Shown here: in pieces, positions 17,761 through 26,909 of the stretch | How the letters are laid out: the number at the start of each line of letters is the position of its first letter | How positions within the stretch are numbered: position 1 is the stretch's first letter | Source: Gammaproteobacteria bacterium Ga0077536 | GTDB lineage: Bacteria > Pseudomonadota > Gammaproteobacteria > Ga0077536 | Length of the DNA: 64,000 bases | Direction of reading: 5' to 3' | NCBI GenBank assembly: GCA_001464935.1 | Contig: LNEL01000056.1 | Span: forward strand, 124,001 to 188,000 | Made by a program: the position numbers and the translations under genes | The notes under the pieces: model-generated | Told to the model about the DNA's origin: nothing | What the model saw: the letters and a program-made list of their open reading frames with translations, nothing else | Database searches by the model: none

Positions 17761-19227
17761 TCAGGGCAGATAGTCCATGTAGGTGTCGTGGTCCCAGCCG
17801 GTGACCGTGGCGAGGAACTTGTCCCATTCATCGCGCTTGTAGTCGATGAACACGTCCCACATCTCGCCCGGCATCGAACTGCGCACCAGCGGATCGGCTT
17901 CGATCGCGTCGAGCGCCATGCCGAGATTGGTCGGCAGCTTGACGACCTTTTTGCCGGCCAGTTCGAGTTCGTAGATGTTGCGCTGTTCCAGCGGGCCTGG
18001 ATCGAGCTTCTTCGAAATGCCTTCGTCCATCACCGCCAGCAGCGCCGAGTTCAGCAGATAGGGATTGACCATCGAATCGACGGCCCGGTATTCGAAGCGT
18101 CCCGGCGCCGACACGCGCAGCGCGCAGGTGCGGTTCTGGTAACCCCAATTGTTGTACACCGGTGCCCAGTAGCCCTGGTCGAGCAGGCGCCGATAGGAGT
18201 TCACGGTCGAGGCTCCAATCGCGGTCAGCGCCGGCAGGTGCTTGACGATGCCGCCGGCCGACCATTGGCCGATCGGGCCCGGCATGCGCGGGTCCTTGCC
18301 TTCGGGATCGAACTTGTTCTGGCCGCCGGTCACGTAGGTGTAGACATCGGACATGCCGAACTTCGACTGGCCGCCAAAGGTGTTGATCTGATCCTTGCCG
18401 CCCTTCCACAGCGAGAAATTATGGTGGCAGCCATTCGCCGAGACCTTCATGAACGGTTTGGTCATGAAGCACGCGATCACGTTGAACTCGCGCGCGACCT
18501 GCGCGCAGATCTGGCGGTAGGTGGTCAGGCGATCGGAGGTGCGCTCGACGTCGTCGAAGGTCCAGTTCAGTTCGAGCTGGCCGGGCGCGTCTTCGTGATC
18601 GCCCTGGATCATGTCGATGCCCATCTTGCGGCAGTACTCGGTGACCTTCAGCGTGATCGGCCGGAGTTCCTCGAACTGATCGATGTGATAGCAGTAGGGC
18701 TTGGTGACACCGCCGTCCGGTTTGCCGTCCGCGCCCTTCTTCAGCCACATCATTTCCGGCTCGGTGCCGAGCCGCAGCCGCAGGCCGTGCTTTTTCTCGA
18801 ACGCCGCGTGCGCGCGCTTCAGGTTGCCGCGGCAGTCCGAACTCAGGTAGCCGCCCGGATCGACCTGCTCTTCGCGGTTGCGGAACAGCGTGCAGAACAC
18901 CCGCGCGACGCGCGGCTCCCACGGCAGCTGCACGAAGGTTTCGGGATCGGCGATGCCGACGAGTTCATGTGCTTCTGGGCCGTAGCCGAGGTAGCGGCCC
19001 TTGCGGCTGATGAACAGGTTCGCGGTGGAACCATAGACGAGCTGGAATCCTTTGGTCGCCAGGCGCTCCCAGTGGTCGGCCGGCGCACCCTTGCCGACGA
19101 TGCGGCCGGTCACCGAAACGAACTGGTAGTAAATGTATTCGATGCCGAGCGAATTGATCAGCGCGCGGACTTTCTTCACGCCGTCCGTGCGTGCGGCGTC
19201 TTTCACATAGGATTCCAGAGCAGTCAT
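17761..19227 (-). CDS. Glutamine synthetase family protein (putative gamma-glutamyl-amine ligase)
   Basis: 488 residues. I choose MTALESYVKD at 19227 because GGAGGAG lies 6 nt before it but directly abuts the ATG at 19233. Glutamine-synthetase signatures: GTEPEMMWL, GDHEDAPGQLELNW (metal/glutamate ligands), NGCHHNFSLW, NSYRRL and RFEYRAVDSMVNPYLL. These ATP-dependent ligases join glutamate's gamma-carboxyl to ammonia or an amine (IpuC, GmaS, PuuA, AtdA1 are amine-specific members). Housekeeping GlnA normally stands with the Ntr genes, not with oxygenases, so an amine substrate is likely (inference). Second gene of the leftward operon opposite the dimethylformamidase-like genes. Confidence 0.88.
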   Translation of the reverse strand: MTALESYVKDAARTDGVKKVRALINSLGIEYIYYQFVSVTGRIVGKGAPADHWERLATKGFQLVYGSTANLFISRKGRYLGYGPEAHELVGIADPETFVQLPWEPRVARVFCTLFRNREEQVDPGGYLSSDCRGNLKRAHAAFEKKHGLRLRLGTEPEMMWLKKGADGKPDGGVTKPYCYHIDQFEELRPITLKVTEYCRKMGIDMIQGDHEDAPGQLELNWTFDDVERTSDRLTTYRQICAQVAREFNVIACFMTKPFMKVSANGCHHNFSLWKGGKDQINTFGGQSKFGMSDVYTYVTGGQNKFDPEGKDPRMPGPIGQWSAGGIVKHLPALTAIGASTVNSYRRLLDQGYWAPVYNNWGYQNRTCALRVSAPGRFEYRAVDSMVNPYLLNSALLAVMDEGISKKLDPGPLEQRNIYELELAGKKVVKLPTNLGMALDAIEADPLVRSSMPGEMWDVFIDYKRDEWDKFLATVTGWDHDTYMDYLP

Positions 19228-19264
19228 CGACATCTCCTCCGCAGGTTCAGCAGGTGGGCGTGGT

Positions 19265-20620
19265 TCATACGTGATGCAGGTAGCGTCGCCGCTCGAAGGC
19301 GTCGACGTGGCGCCGCATCAGGGTGTCTTCGTGGATGCAGGCCGTCGCGTAGTGATCGACGAAGCGGGCACCGAACAGGTCGCGCGCGCGCACACTGCGC
19401 TGCATGCGCTCCGCCGCCTCGAGCAGCGTGCGCGGCAGCGGCCCGATGTCCGGATGCACGAGTTCGCGACCAATCGCCGTGGTTTCCGGCGGCGGCGCGA
19501 GCTGGCGCTCGATGCCGTCGAGGCCGGCGCCCAGCATCATCGCAAAGGCGAGATGCGGGTTGGTGTCCGCGCCCGGCAGGCGGAACTCGACGCGACAGTC
19601 GTCCGGGCTCCCGGCGACGACGCGCAGTGCGCAGGTGTAGTTGCCGATGCCCCAGGTCGCGGTGCGCGGCGCCCAGTTGCCGGGGACATAGCGGCGATAG
19701 GAGTTCACATTGCTTGCGAACATCGGCATCAGGTCCGGCAGGCCATGCAGCACGCCCGCAATGAAATGCCTGCACACCGCGGAGATGCCGCCGTCGGCGG
19801 CGTGGAAACTGGCCTCGCCCGTGGCGCGGTCGCGCAGCGAGATGATCGGGTGGCCGCCGAGGCCGGGATGCTCGTCCGACAGCTGGGCCATGAACGACGC
19901 CATCAGCTCGCGCTCGATGCTGAACGCCTTGGTATAGAGCTTGAACAGCGCAGCATCGTCGGCCGCCGCGGCGAGCGGGCGCGGGCTCAGCGCCGCCTCG
20001 AGGCAGCCGGGGCCGAGTTCCGAACAAATATGGTGCAGTGGCACATCGGCATCGCGCAGAAACTGTTCGTAGTCACGAATGAAGGCGGCGCCGCTCGCCG
20101 GATAGAGTCCGGACCAGCAGCGGTTCTCCTGCGCGTGCGTCGCCAGTCCGTCGTAGCGCTTGGCGCTCGCACTGGCCGGAGTCTCGGCGAGCAGGATGAA
20201 CTCGAATTCCGATGCACCGCACACATCGAAGCCCATCGCTGCCGCGCGTTCGATCTGGCCGGCGAGCAGGGTGCGCGGCGACAGGGCGGCACTTTCGCCG
20301 ACGTAATCGGCCACCAGCAGCACGCTGTCGGGTTCGAACGGGTACGGTCGCACGCTCGCCGGGTCGAGGCGGCATGCTTCGCTGCGATAAGGGCGATCCG
20401 CACGCACTGCATCATTCGGACCCCAGAACGGCAGCGCGTCGATGAACGACCAGCCTTCCCGCATGAACTTGCGCGCGAGGTCAACGGGCAGGCGCTTCTC
20501 GCGAAACACGCCTTCGGTATCGAACAGACCGGCGTGCACGAATTCGATGCACTCGCGGCTCAAAAGCGCGTCGAGCTCAGCGATTGTGGTGGTCGGCCAG
20601 CGCAAATGGCTTGTCGTCAT
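19265..20620 (-). CDS. Glutamine synthetase family protein (divergent paralogue)
   Basis: 451 residues from ATG at 20620; a GTG 9 nt earlier is possible, and no clear Shine-Dalgarno is seen, so the message may have a very short leader. Family motifs are recognisable but more divergent than in its neighbour: GASEFEFILLAET, HICSELGPGCLEAALSP, NVNSYRRYVPGNWAPRTATW and RVEFRLPGADTNPHLAFAMM. The segment that normally gives the active-site His reads GGHPIISLRDRATGE. It may form mixed oligomers with the neighbouring synthetase or accept a different amine. First gene of the operon, reading away from the dimethylformamidase-like modules across a 92-bp shared promoter region. Confidence 0.85.
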   Translation of the reverse strand: MTTSHLRWPTTTIAELDALLSRECIEFVHAGLFDTEGVFREKRLPVDLARKFMREGWSFIDALPFWGPNDAVRADRPYRSEACRLDPASVRPYPFEPDSVLLVADYVGESAALSPRTLLAGQIERAAAMGFDVCGASEFEFILLAETPASASAKRYDGLATHAQENRCWSGLYPASGAAFIRDYEQFLRDADVPLHHICSELGPGCLEAALSPRPLAAAADDAALFKLYTKAFSIERELMASFMAQLSDEHPGLGGHPIISLRDRATGEASFHAADGGISAVCRHFIAGVLHGLPDLMPMFASNVNSYRRYVPGNWAPRTATWGIGNYTCALRVVAGSPDDCRVEFRLPGADTNPHLAFAMMLGAGLDGIERQLAPPPETTAIGRELVHPDIGPLPRTLLEAAERMQRSVRARDLFGARFVDHYATACIHEDTLMRRHVDAFERRRYLHHV

Positions 20621-20652
20621 AAGTTGCACGAGAGTAAAGAAAGTTTCGCAAT

Positions 20653-20681
20653 ATTAAAAGCCGTGCTATATGTGAGCGCAA
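20653..20681 (-). promoter_or_regulatory. Candidate promoter of the synthetase/PhyH/amidotransferase operon
   Basis: On the minus strand, TTGCGC (20681-20676) and TTTAAT (20658-20653, 5/6 to the -10 consensus) are spaced 17 bp apart. The predicted start near 20646 lies about 26 nt before the ATG at 20620. The region is clearly more AT-rich than its surroundings. Its -35 is covered by the palindrome at 20673-20688. Confidence 0.45.
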
Positions 20682-20688
20682 GCACTCA
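20673..20688. promoter_or_regulatory. Palindromic operator candidate between divergent operons
   Basis: TGAGCGCAAGCACTCA is an interrupted palindrome, with TGAG/CTCA ends and inner GC pairs. It overlaps the -35 of the leftward promoter and the likely transcription start of the rightward one (a weak -10, TATATG, lies at 20667-20672). A repressor bound here could control both operons at once. The TetR regulator at 30083-30790 is a candidate, without direct evidence. Confidence 0.4.
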
Positions 20689-20711
20689 TGCGATGCCGAA
20701 GGGGGAATACC

Positions 20712-21131
20712 ATGGCAGTCAAGCCGACCGGCGTGCAGACCAATCAGGGTTATGCCGCCACCGACGATTTCATCACCCGCACCCACGTCCTGCCCCTGCT
20801 CACCGACAAAGCGACGCGCGAACGCCTGATCGCCGAGCATCGTGGCAATCCGATCGGCAAGCCCGGTAAAGCCGGCAAGGCCGGCATCCAGCACAGCGAA
20901 GATCTCGCGCGTGTCATCGACAAGCTGCGGCGTGCGCCGATGGCCGGCAAGTACGTCCGGATCTGCGTCGAGCTGCACAAGGACTATCGCATCGGCATCG
21001 CTGCCGGCGTGCGCGGCAAACCCGTGAAAATGCTCGCGAACCGCTACCCGTCGGAGGATGCGTGCGAGCACGCGATCTTCGTCAAGCGTGTCGACGATCT
21101 GCTCGCGAGCTACGGGCACAAGGCGCGCTGA
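20712..21131 (+). CDS. N,N-dimethylformamidase-like small (alpha) subunit, module 1
   Basis: 139 residues from MAVKPTGVQT, with AAGGGGG at proper distance; the ATG at 20688 is not preferred. It matches, from memory of the family, the small subunit of alpha2-beta2 N,N-dimethylformamidase. The shared pattern includes LIAEHRGNPIG early on, then LRRAPMAGKYVRICV, a YRIGIA strand, and the C-terminal helix EDACEHAIFVKRVDDLLASY. The enzyme hydrolyses formamides to an amine and formate, and the small subunit mainly supports the assembly. The gene precedes the large subunit by 54 nt. A basic Gly/Lys linker (GKPGKAGKAG) is peculiar to this copy. A paralogue is at 24054-24485. Confidence 0.8.
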   Translation: MAVKPTGVQTNQGYAATDDFITRTHVLPLLTDKATRERLIAEHRGNPIGKPGKAGKAGIQHSEDLARVIDKLRRAPMAGKYVRICVELHKDYRIGIAAGVRGKPVKMLANRYPSEDACEHAIFVKRVDDLLASYGHKAR

Positions 21132-21185
21132 GTCGCACCGTTCACCATCGGGCGGATTGACCGCTGAAAATTCGAGGAAGATTGC

Positions 21186-23570
21186 ATGCTGCGCATCACC
21201 GGTTACAGCGACAGGTACTCCGTGTGTCCTGGCGACACGCTGAGCTTTCACGTCAACGCCGAGAAGGGCGAACAGTATGACGTGCAGCTCGTGCGCCTTA
21301 TCCACGGCGACACGAATCCCGAAGGCCCGGGCTTCAAGGAAGCGGAGCTCAAGGCGTCGATCAACAAGCGTCTCAAGGGCCGCCCGCAGAAAATTCACGG
21401 CGGGTCGTATTGCGTGGTGCCGCCCGACGCGCGTCTCGACTGCGGCAGTTTCACGCTGCAAGCCTTCATTTTTCCGACCACGCCCGGTCCCGGCCCGCAC
21501 GGCTACTGTCACGACAAGGGCATGCAGGGCATCGTCACTAAGTGGCTGATCGGCAAGTCGTCCGGTTACGGCCTGTTCATCGACGAAGCCGGTTGCCTGG
21601 TGGCAATGATCGGCGGCGGCCGCGGCAAGCAGATGCAGGTGTCGAGCAAAAAGCCGCTGCTGCGCAAAGTGTGGTATCTCGTCGCGGTCAGTTACGACGC
21701 CGACACCGGCCAGGTGATGCTGTACCAGGAGCCGGTGGTGTCCTCGACGAACGGCGGGCTCGGCATGTCGAAAGTCCATCCGGCCGCCGACACCACGGCG
21801 GTCGTCAAGGCGAAGAGCGCGTTCGGCCCGGCCCGCAACGACGCGCCGCTGCTGTTCGCCGCCGCCAGCGTGCGCGCGGACTCCGGCCGCAGCATCAGTG
21901 GGGGCCACTACAAGGAAGCGACGAGCCCGGTGTCCCTGCCCGAACAGGGCTGGTGCTACAACGGCAAGATCGATCGGCCCCGCGTCGCGCACCGCGCGTT
22001 GAGCAAGGCCGAGATCGATGCGGTCGCGCGCGGCTACGGCGGCGTGTCCGCCGATTTGCGCGAGAAAATCGTCGGCGCCTGGGACTTCCACGCGAACATC
22101 ACGACGCACATCGCCTCGTGCCAGGTCCTCGACGTGACGCCGAACCGGCTGCACGGCTTCGCGATCAACCTGCCGGTGCGCGGCATGACCGGTTACAACT
22201 GGACGGGCGATGACATCGTCTATCACCACGCGCCGCAGGAATACGGCGCGATCCATTTTCATGACGATGACATCGACGACGCGCGCTGGGAGGTCGACTT
22301 CAGCTATACCGTGCCGGCGACCCTGAAGAGTGGGGTGTATGCCGCGCGCCTGCGCATCGGTGGCAAGAGCTCGCCTGAGACCGAGGACTACATTCCGTTC
22401 TACGTGCGCCCGCCGCGCGGCACGGCGACGGCGAAGATCGCGTTCATCGCGCCGACCAACAGTTACATGGCGTATTCGAACGACAACCTGGCGACGAACT
22501 CCGTTGTCGCGCAGCTGCTGGCGGGCCGTGTGCCGATCATGAATGCGTCGGATCTCTATCTGAACGAGCATCGCGAATACGGCCTGTCAACGTACAGCTG
22601 CCACTCGGACGGCACGGGTGTCTGTTACAGCTCGCGGCTGCGGCCCATCCTCAACATGCGGCCGAAATACCGGCACTGGCTGTCGCCGTCGCTGTGGCAG
22701 TTCAACGCCGATCTCCATCTGACCGACTGGCTCGAGCAGATGGGTTTCGAGTACGACGTGCACACGGACGAAGATCTCGACCGCGAGGGCGCTGCGCTGC
22801 TGTCGCGCTACCAGGTGGTGCTGACGGGCAGTCATCCGGAGTATTCGTCGGAACGCATGCTCGATGCCTACGAAGCCTACCAGGCCACCGGCGGCCGCTG
22901 GATGTACCTCGGCGCGAACGGCTTCTACTGGTGCAGCCAGTATCACCCGGACAACGGCAACATCATCGAAGTGCGCAAGGGCGAGGCCGGTACGCGCGCG
23001 TGGACCGCGAATCCCGGCGAGTACAACAATGCTTTCGACGGCAAGTATGGCGGCATGTGGCGCGCCCGTGGTCGCATCCCGAGCAAGACCTGCGGCCTGA
23101 CGTTCACCGGCTACGGCTTCGACGTCTCCACCTATTACCGGCGCGAGGCCGACAGCCTGCGGCCGGAATGCAGCTGGATGTTCACCGGCATCGGCAAGGA
23201 CGAGGTCATCGGTGACTTCGGCCTCGTCGGCGGCGGCGCGGCGGGCCTCGAGATCGACCGCTACGACCTCGAGTTCGGCACGCCGCACAACGCCTACCTG
23301 CTTGCGCGCTCGGAAGGCCACACCGACCTCATGATGCAGGTCAACGAGGAAATCCACTTCACGGTGCGCGGCTACTACGGCGGCGGTGACGAGAACCCGA
23401 TGATCCGCGCCGACATGATCTACTACAAGACGGCGAACGACGGCGCCGTGTTCGCGCCCGGTTCGCTGGCCTGGTGCGGGGCGCTGTCGCACAACGACTA
23501 CGACAACAACGTGTCGCGCCTGATGAAGAACGTGCTGAAGGGCTTCCTGAAGAAGGGCCCGCTGCCATGA
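21186..23570 (+). CDS. N,N-dimethylformamidase-like large (beta) subunit, module 1
   Basis: 794 residues, close to the about 760 of known large subunits. The N-terminal part starts LRITGYSDRYSVCPGD and holds RLIHGDTNPEGPGFKE. A concanavalin/LamG-like domain follows (about 90-280), then a C-terminal GATase-like catalytic region. The Paracoccus enzyme has a mononuclear iron bound by two Tyr and one Glu, with a His nearby. Candidates here are Tyr430 (NSYMAYSND), Tyr470 (LSTYSCHSD) and Glu552 with His550 (TGSHPEYSS); the Tyr430-Glu552 spacing of 122 equals the Tyr399-Glu521 spacing I recall. Expected role: cytoplasmic hydrolysis of a formamide or another small amide. It is about as long as, and clearly similar to, module 2; the substrate may differ. 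Confidence 0.85.
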   Translation: MLRITGYSDRYSVCPGDTLSFHVNAEKGEQYDVQLVRLIHGDTNPEGPGFKEAELKASINKRLKGRPQKIHGGSYCVVPPDARLDCGSFTLQAFIFPTTPGPGPHGYCHDKGMQGIVTKWLIGKSSGYGLFIDEAGCLVAMIGGGRGKQMQVSSKKPLLRKVWYLVAVSYDADTGQVMLYQEPVVSSTNGGLGMSKVHPAADTTAVVKAKSAFGPARNDAPLLFAAASVRADSGRSISGGHYKEATSPVSLPEQGWCYNGKIDRPRVAHRALSKAEIDAVARGYGGVSADLREKIVGAWDFHANITTHIASCQVLDVTPNRLHGFAINLPVRGMTGYNWTGDDIVYHHAPQEYGAIHFHDDDIDDARWEVDFSYTVPATLKSGVYAARLRIGGKSSPETEDYIPFYVRPPRGTATAKIAFIAPTNSYMAYSNDNLATNSVVAQLLAGRVPIMNASDLYLNEHREYGLSTYSCHSDGTGVCYSSRLRPILNMRPKYRHWLSPSLWQFNADLHLTDWLEQMGFEYDVHTDEDLDREGAALLSRYQVVLTGSHPEYSSERMLDAYEAYQATGGRWMYLGANGFYWCSQYHPDNGNIIEVRKGEAGTRAWTANPGEYNNAFDGKYGGMWRARGRIPSKTCGLTFTGYGFDVSTYYRREADSLRPECSWMFTGIGKDEVIGDFGLVGGGAAGLEIDRYDLEFGTPHNAYLLARSEGHTDLMMQVNEEIHFTVRGYYGGGDENPMIRADMIYYKTANDGAVFAPGSLAWCGALSHNDYDNNVSRLMKNVLKGFLKKGPLP

Positions 23571-23944
23571 CCGCCCGTCACGCACGTGGTCCCGCACGGC
23601 CGGTGCGTCCGCCGCCGGGCAAGCACGTGATGCCGGCGTTGGCAGAGGCGCCGAATGCGCTCGAGGCGACGGCACTCGACGGCCTCGACCCGGACCGGCT
23701 GAACCAGCTCGCCGAATGCCTGTTCACGCTGAACAACCGCCGGTTCGGGCCGATTCCTGGCGCCTATGTCGTGTTCTGTGTCGAAGCGGACCGGCGCTGG
23801 TGCGTCGGGCAGTTGAGCGCGGATCGTGCGAAGCCGCTGGTGCTGTTCGAAGACCTGAGCTTCGACACGCCGGCTGCCGCGCAGCGCGCGGCTGAGCGGC
23901 TGCGCCGCACGCGCGGCGAAGGACGGACAGTCCGCAGTCTCTGA
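23567..23944 (+). CDS. Small protein coupled to the dimethylformamidase-like large subunit (module 1)
   Basis: 125 residues. The ATG overlaps the stop of the large-subunit gene (ATGA), so translation is coupled; in-frame codons further upstream lie inside that gene. After a basic Pro-rich N-terminus the core is LNQLAECLFTLNNRRFGPIP, then GAYVVFCVEADRRWCVGQL, then SADRAKPLVLFEDLSFDTPA and a C-terminal helix. The same core order occurs in the protein that follows module 2 (26906-27346), so the pair is homologous and module-specific. I do not recognise the family. By position it may be a third subunit, an assembly factor, or a protein supplying iron or substrate specificity. Classical dimethylformamidase is described with two subunits only. 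Confidence 0.72.
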   Translation: MTARHARGPARPVRPPPGKHVMPALAEAPNALEATALDGLDPDRLNQLAECLFTLNNRRFGPIPGAYVVFCVEADRRWCVGQLSADRAKPLVLFEDLSFDTPAAAQRAAERLRRTRGEGRTVRSL

Positions 23945-24053
23945 GGCGGGGCATCGCCGCCTTCCCCATCCGCACTGGTGCGGTTTGGCGGCTGGCGGCA
24001 GAATGCCCGACGCGGCCAGCCGCAGCCGATCATTCACTTTCACGAGGTAGACC

Positions 24054-24485
24054 ATGGCGACGCGACGCAACACCGGGCCCGGCACTGCGCTGTCCCGCGA
24101 TTACGGCTATACGGCGGTCGATGACTACGACATCCGCACCTACATGCTGCCGGCACTGCGCGACCCCGAGCAGCGCGCGGCCCTGATTGCCGAGCATCGG
24201 GCGGCGCCGCGCGGCGCTGCCACGCAGCCCGGCGCCGCGCCGTGCAGCCCGAGCCCGACGCTCAAGCGCCTGATCGATCGACTGCGCGTGGTGCCGCAGG
24301 CCGGCAAGCACACGATCGTCGAGACCGTGCCGTGGGAGGAGTATGCAATCGGCATCCTGCCCGGACAGCGGGGCGGCGTCGTCAAAATCACCAAGGAGCG
24401 CTATCGCACGCGGGAGGACGCCGAACACGCGATTTTCCTGAAGCGGCTGCAGGCGCTGCTCGCTCAATATGGCATCGAAGACTGA
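24054..24485 (+). CDS. N,N-dimethylformamidase-like small (alpha) subunit, module 2
   Basis: 143 residues; GAGGT stands 9 nt before the ATG. It is homologous to the product at 20712-21131 along its length: GYTAVDDYDIRTYMLPALRD, LIAEHRAAPRG, LRVVPQAGKHTIVET, EEYAIGILPG and a C-terminal EDAEHAIFLKRLQALLAQYG. The linker after the LIAEHR motif is Ala/Pro-rich here, not Gly/Lys. It lies 12 nt before its large subunit. The 109-bp gap before it has a small hairpin followed by three T (CCGCAC-TG-GTGCGG at 23970-23983), which could weaken read-through from module 1. Confidence 0.8.
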   Translation: MATRRNTGPGTALSRDYGYTAVDDYDIRTYMLPALRDPEQRAALIAEHRAAPRGAATQPGAAPCSPSPTLKRLIDRLRVVPQAGKHTIVETVPWEEYAIGILPGQRGGVVKITKERYRTREDAEHAIFLKRLQALLAQYGIED

Positions 24486-24497
24486 GGGGTCCGGGCA

Positions 24498-26909
24498 ATG
24501 GCGACGAATCAACAGATGATGCTGCGCATCACGGGCTACACCGACCGCTGCTCGGTGCGTCCGGGCGACGAAGTGACCTTTTACGTCCACAGCGAACTCG
24601 ACGAGGCCTACCAGGCCGACATCGTCCGACTCATCCACGGCGACACGAACCCCGAAGGGCCGGGGTTCAAGGAAAAGGTGATCCGGACGCCGGTCAACGG
24701 CCGCTATCGCGGGCGCCACCAGCCGATCCATGCCGGCAGCTACGCAATGACGCCGGCCGACCGCCGTTTCGATCTCGACAGCTTCACGCTCTGCGCCTAC
24801 GTCTATCCGACGACGCCCGTCGTCGATCTGGAAGGCGTTGCGGTGGGCGCGCAGGCCATCCTGTCGAAATGGGATGCAAAGACGAACACGGGCTATGGCC
24901 TGTTCATCAACGAGCGCGGCGAACTGTCGCTGCGCATCGGCCGCGGCCGCGGCAATTTCGTCGAGTACTCGACGCGCAAGCCGCTGTTCCGCAAGGTGTG
25001 GTACCAGGTCGCGGCGAGCTATGACGCCGCCAGCGGCGAAGTCCGGATCTGGCAGACGCCGCATGTGACGATCACCAACGGCGGCCACGGCCTGAGCATG
25101 CTGCATCCGATCGAGGACACGGCAGGCAGCGCACGCTATCGCTCGACGCTCGCGCCGCGCGCCACGACGGTGCCGTTCCTGATGGCGGCGAGTTCGCTGC
25201 AGGCCGCGTCCGGGCGCTATGTCTGTGGCGCCCATTACAAGCAGCTGATGGATCCGGTCGAAATCCCGGTGCACACGCACAAGTACAACGGCAAGATCGA
25301 ACGCCCGCGCGTGGCGAACCGTGCTCTCAGCGCGGCGCAGGTCGAATTGCTGCTGGCCAATGCCGGTGTCCAGCAACTGCCGGGCGAACTGCGCGCGGCG
25401 ATCGTCGCGGCCTGGGACTTCAGCGCGAACATCGCCGACAACGCGGCGTCGACGCATCTCGTCGACACCGGTCCGCACGGCCTGCACGCGATCTGCGTGA
25501 ACCTGCCGGTGCGCGGCGCGACGGGCTTCAACTGGTCGTCGGACTACATGAGCTTCCGCCACGCGCCGCAGGAATACGGCGCGATTCATTTCCACGACGA
25601 GTCGGTCGACGACGCGCGGTGGGCGCCGTCATTCACACTGAAAGTGCCGGCGTCGCTGCCGAGCGGCGTGTATGCGGCGCGGCTGCGCGTCAACGGCGAG
25701 ACGACGGCCGACTGCGAGGACTACATTCCGTTCTTCGTGCGCCCGCCGGCCGACGGCCCGACCGCGAAGATCGCCTTCGTCGTCGCGATGCACAGCTACC
25801 TGGCCTATGCGAACGACAATCTCAGCGTGAACTCCGTGATTGCGCAGCTGCTGACCGGCCAGGTGCCGCTGCTGCAGCCCGGCGATCTGCTGCTGAACAA
25901 GGAAAAGGGCTACGGGCTCGGCACCTATACGAGCTATCGCGATGGCTGGGGCGTCAACATTTCTTCGCGCCTGCGGCCGATTCTCAACATGCGGCCGAAG
26001 TACGTGCACGTGCTGTCGCCGTCGCTGTGGCAGTTCAACGCGGATCTCCACCTCGTCGACTGGCTCTACGAGATGGGTTACGACGTCGACGTGCTCGTCG
26101 ACGAAGACGTGCAGCGCGAAGGCGTGTCACTGCTGAACCAGTACCGGGTGGTCCTGACCGGTCATCACCCGGAATACATGTCCGAGCAGCAAATGCAGGC
26201 CTATCACGACTACCAGCAGCAGGGCGGCCGCTTCATGTACCTAGCGGCGAACGGCTTCTACTGGATCTGCCAGCCGCACCCGGACAATCCGAACATCGTC
26301 GAAGTGCGCAAGGGTGACAATGGCACACGCGCGTGGACCGTGTCCCCCGGCGAGTACTGCAACGCCTTCGACGGCAAGCACGGCGGCCTGTGGCGCGTGC
26401 GTGGCCGCGTGATGAGCAAGCTGCTCGGCGTGACCTTCACGTCGTTCGGCCTGACCTACTCCTCGTACTATCGTCGTTCGCCGGACAGCGAGCTGCCGGA
26501 GTGCAAGTGGATGTTCAAGGGTATCTCGCGTGATGAGCCGATCGGCAACTTCGGGCTGGTCGGCGGCGGCGCCGCGGGTCTCGAACTCGATCGCTACGAT
26601 CTCGAACTCGGCACCCCGCATCGCGCCTACCTGCTGGCGCATTCGGAAGGACATTCGGACATGTTCGTGTCCGTGACCGAAGAGTCGACCTTCAACGCGC
26701 GCGGCATCATTCCGGGAGGCCTCGGCGACAGCAATCCACGCACACGCGCCGACATTGTCTACTACAAGACGCCGAATGACGGCGCGGTGCTGTCGGTCGG
26801 ATCGATGGCCTGGTGCGGCTCGCTGTCCCACAACGGTTACGACAACAACGTGTCGCGGCTGATGAAGAACGCGCTCGACGGCTTCCTGAAACCCGGTGCG
26901 CTGCCGTGA
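24498..26909 (+). CDS. N,N-dimethylformamidase-like large (beta) subunit, module 2
   Basis: 803 residues, start ATG at 24498 after GAGGGG. The domain order is the same as in the module 1 large subunit. Shared blocks include HGDTNPEGPGFKEK, HFHDESVDDARW and LRPILNMRPKYVHVLSPSLW, followed by FNADLHLVDW and NDGAVLSVGSMAWCGSLSHN. Putative iron ligands are kept with identical spacing: Tyr437 (HSYLAYAND), Tyr477 (LGTYTSYRD) and Glu559 with His557 (TGHHPEYMS). Both copies therefore look catalytically intact. Differences cluster in the loops after the second Tyr (SCHSDGTGVC versus TSYRDGWGVN), near the expected pocket, which suggests different amide substrates. The two modules look like an old tandem duplication that includes all three genes. 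Confidence 0.85.
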   Translation: MATNQQMMLRITGYTDRCSVRPGDEVTFYVHSELDEAYQADIVRLIHGDTNPEGPGFKEKVIRTPVNGRYRGRHQPIHAGSYAMTPADRRFDLDSFTLCAYVYPTTPVVDLEGVAVGAQAILSKWDAKTNTGYGLFINERGELSLRIGRGRGNFVEYSTRKPLFRKVWYQVAASYDAASGEVRIWQTPHVTITNGGHGLSMLHPIEDTAGSARYRSTLAPRATTVPFLMAASSLQAASGRYVCGAHYKQLMDPVEIPVHTHKYNGKIERPRVANRALSAAQVELLLANAGVQQLPGELRAAIVAAWDFSANIADNAASTHLVDTGPHGLHAICVNLPVRGATGFNWSSDYMSFRHAPQEYGAIHFHDESVDDARWAPSFTLKVPASLPSGVYAARLRVNGETTADCEDYIPFFVRPPADGPTAKIAFVVAMHSYLAYANDNLSVNSVIAQLLTGQVPLLQPGDLLLNKEKGYGLGTYTSYRDGWGVNISSRLRPILNMRPKYVHVLSPSLWQFNADLHLVDWLYEMGYDVDVLVDEDVQREGVSLLNQYRVVLTGHHPEYMSEQQMQAYHDYQQQGGRFMYLAANGFYWICQPHPDNPNIVEVRKGDNGTRAWTVSPGEYCNAFDGKHGGLWRVRGRVMSKLLGVTFTSFGLTYSSYYRRSPDSELPECKWMFKGISRDEPIGNFGLVGGGAAGLELDRYDLELGTPHRAYLLAHSEGHSDMFVSVTEESTFNARGIIPGGLGDSNPRTRADIVYYKTPNDGAVLSVGSMAWCGSLSHNGYDNNVSRLMKNALDGFLKPGALP

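Noticed and set aside
20577-22571. 664-codon minus-strand frame opposite the first dimethylformamidase-like large subunit
   Set aside because: It is an antisense shadow with atypical His/Arg/Val-rich composition. It also crosses the divergent promoter region and the real small-subunit gene.
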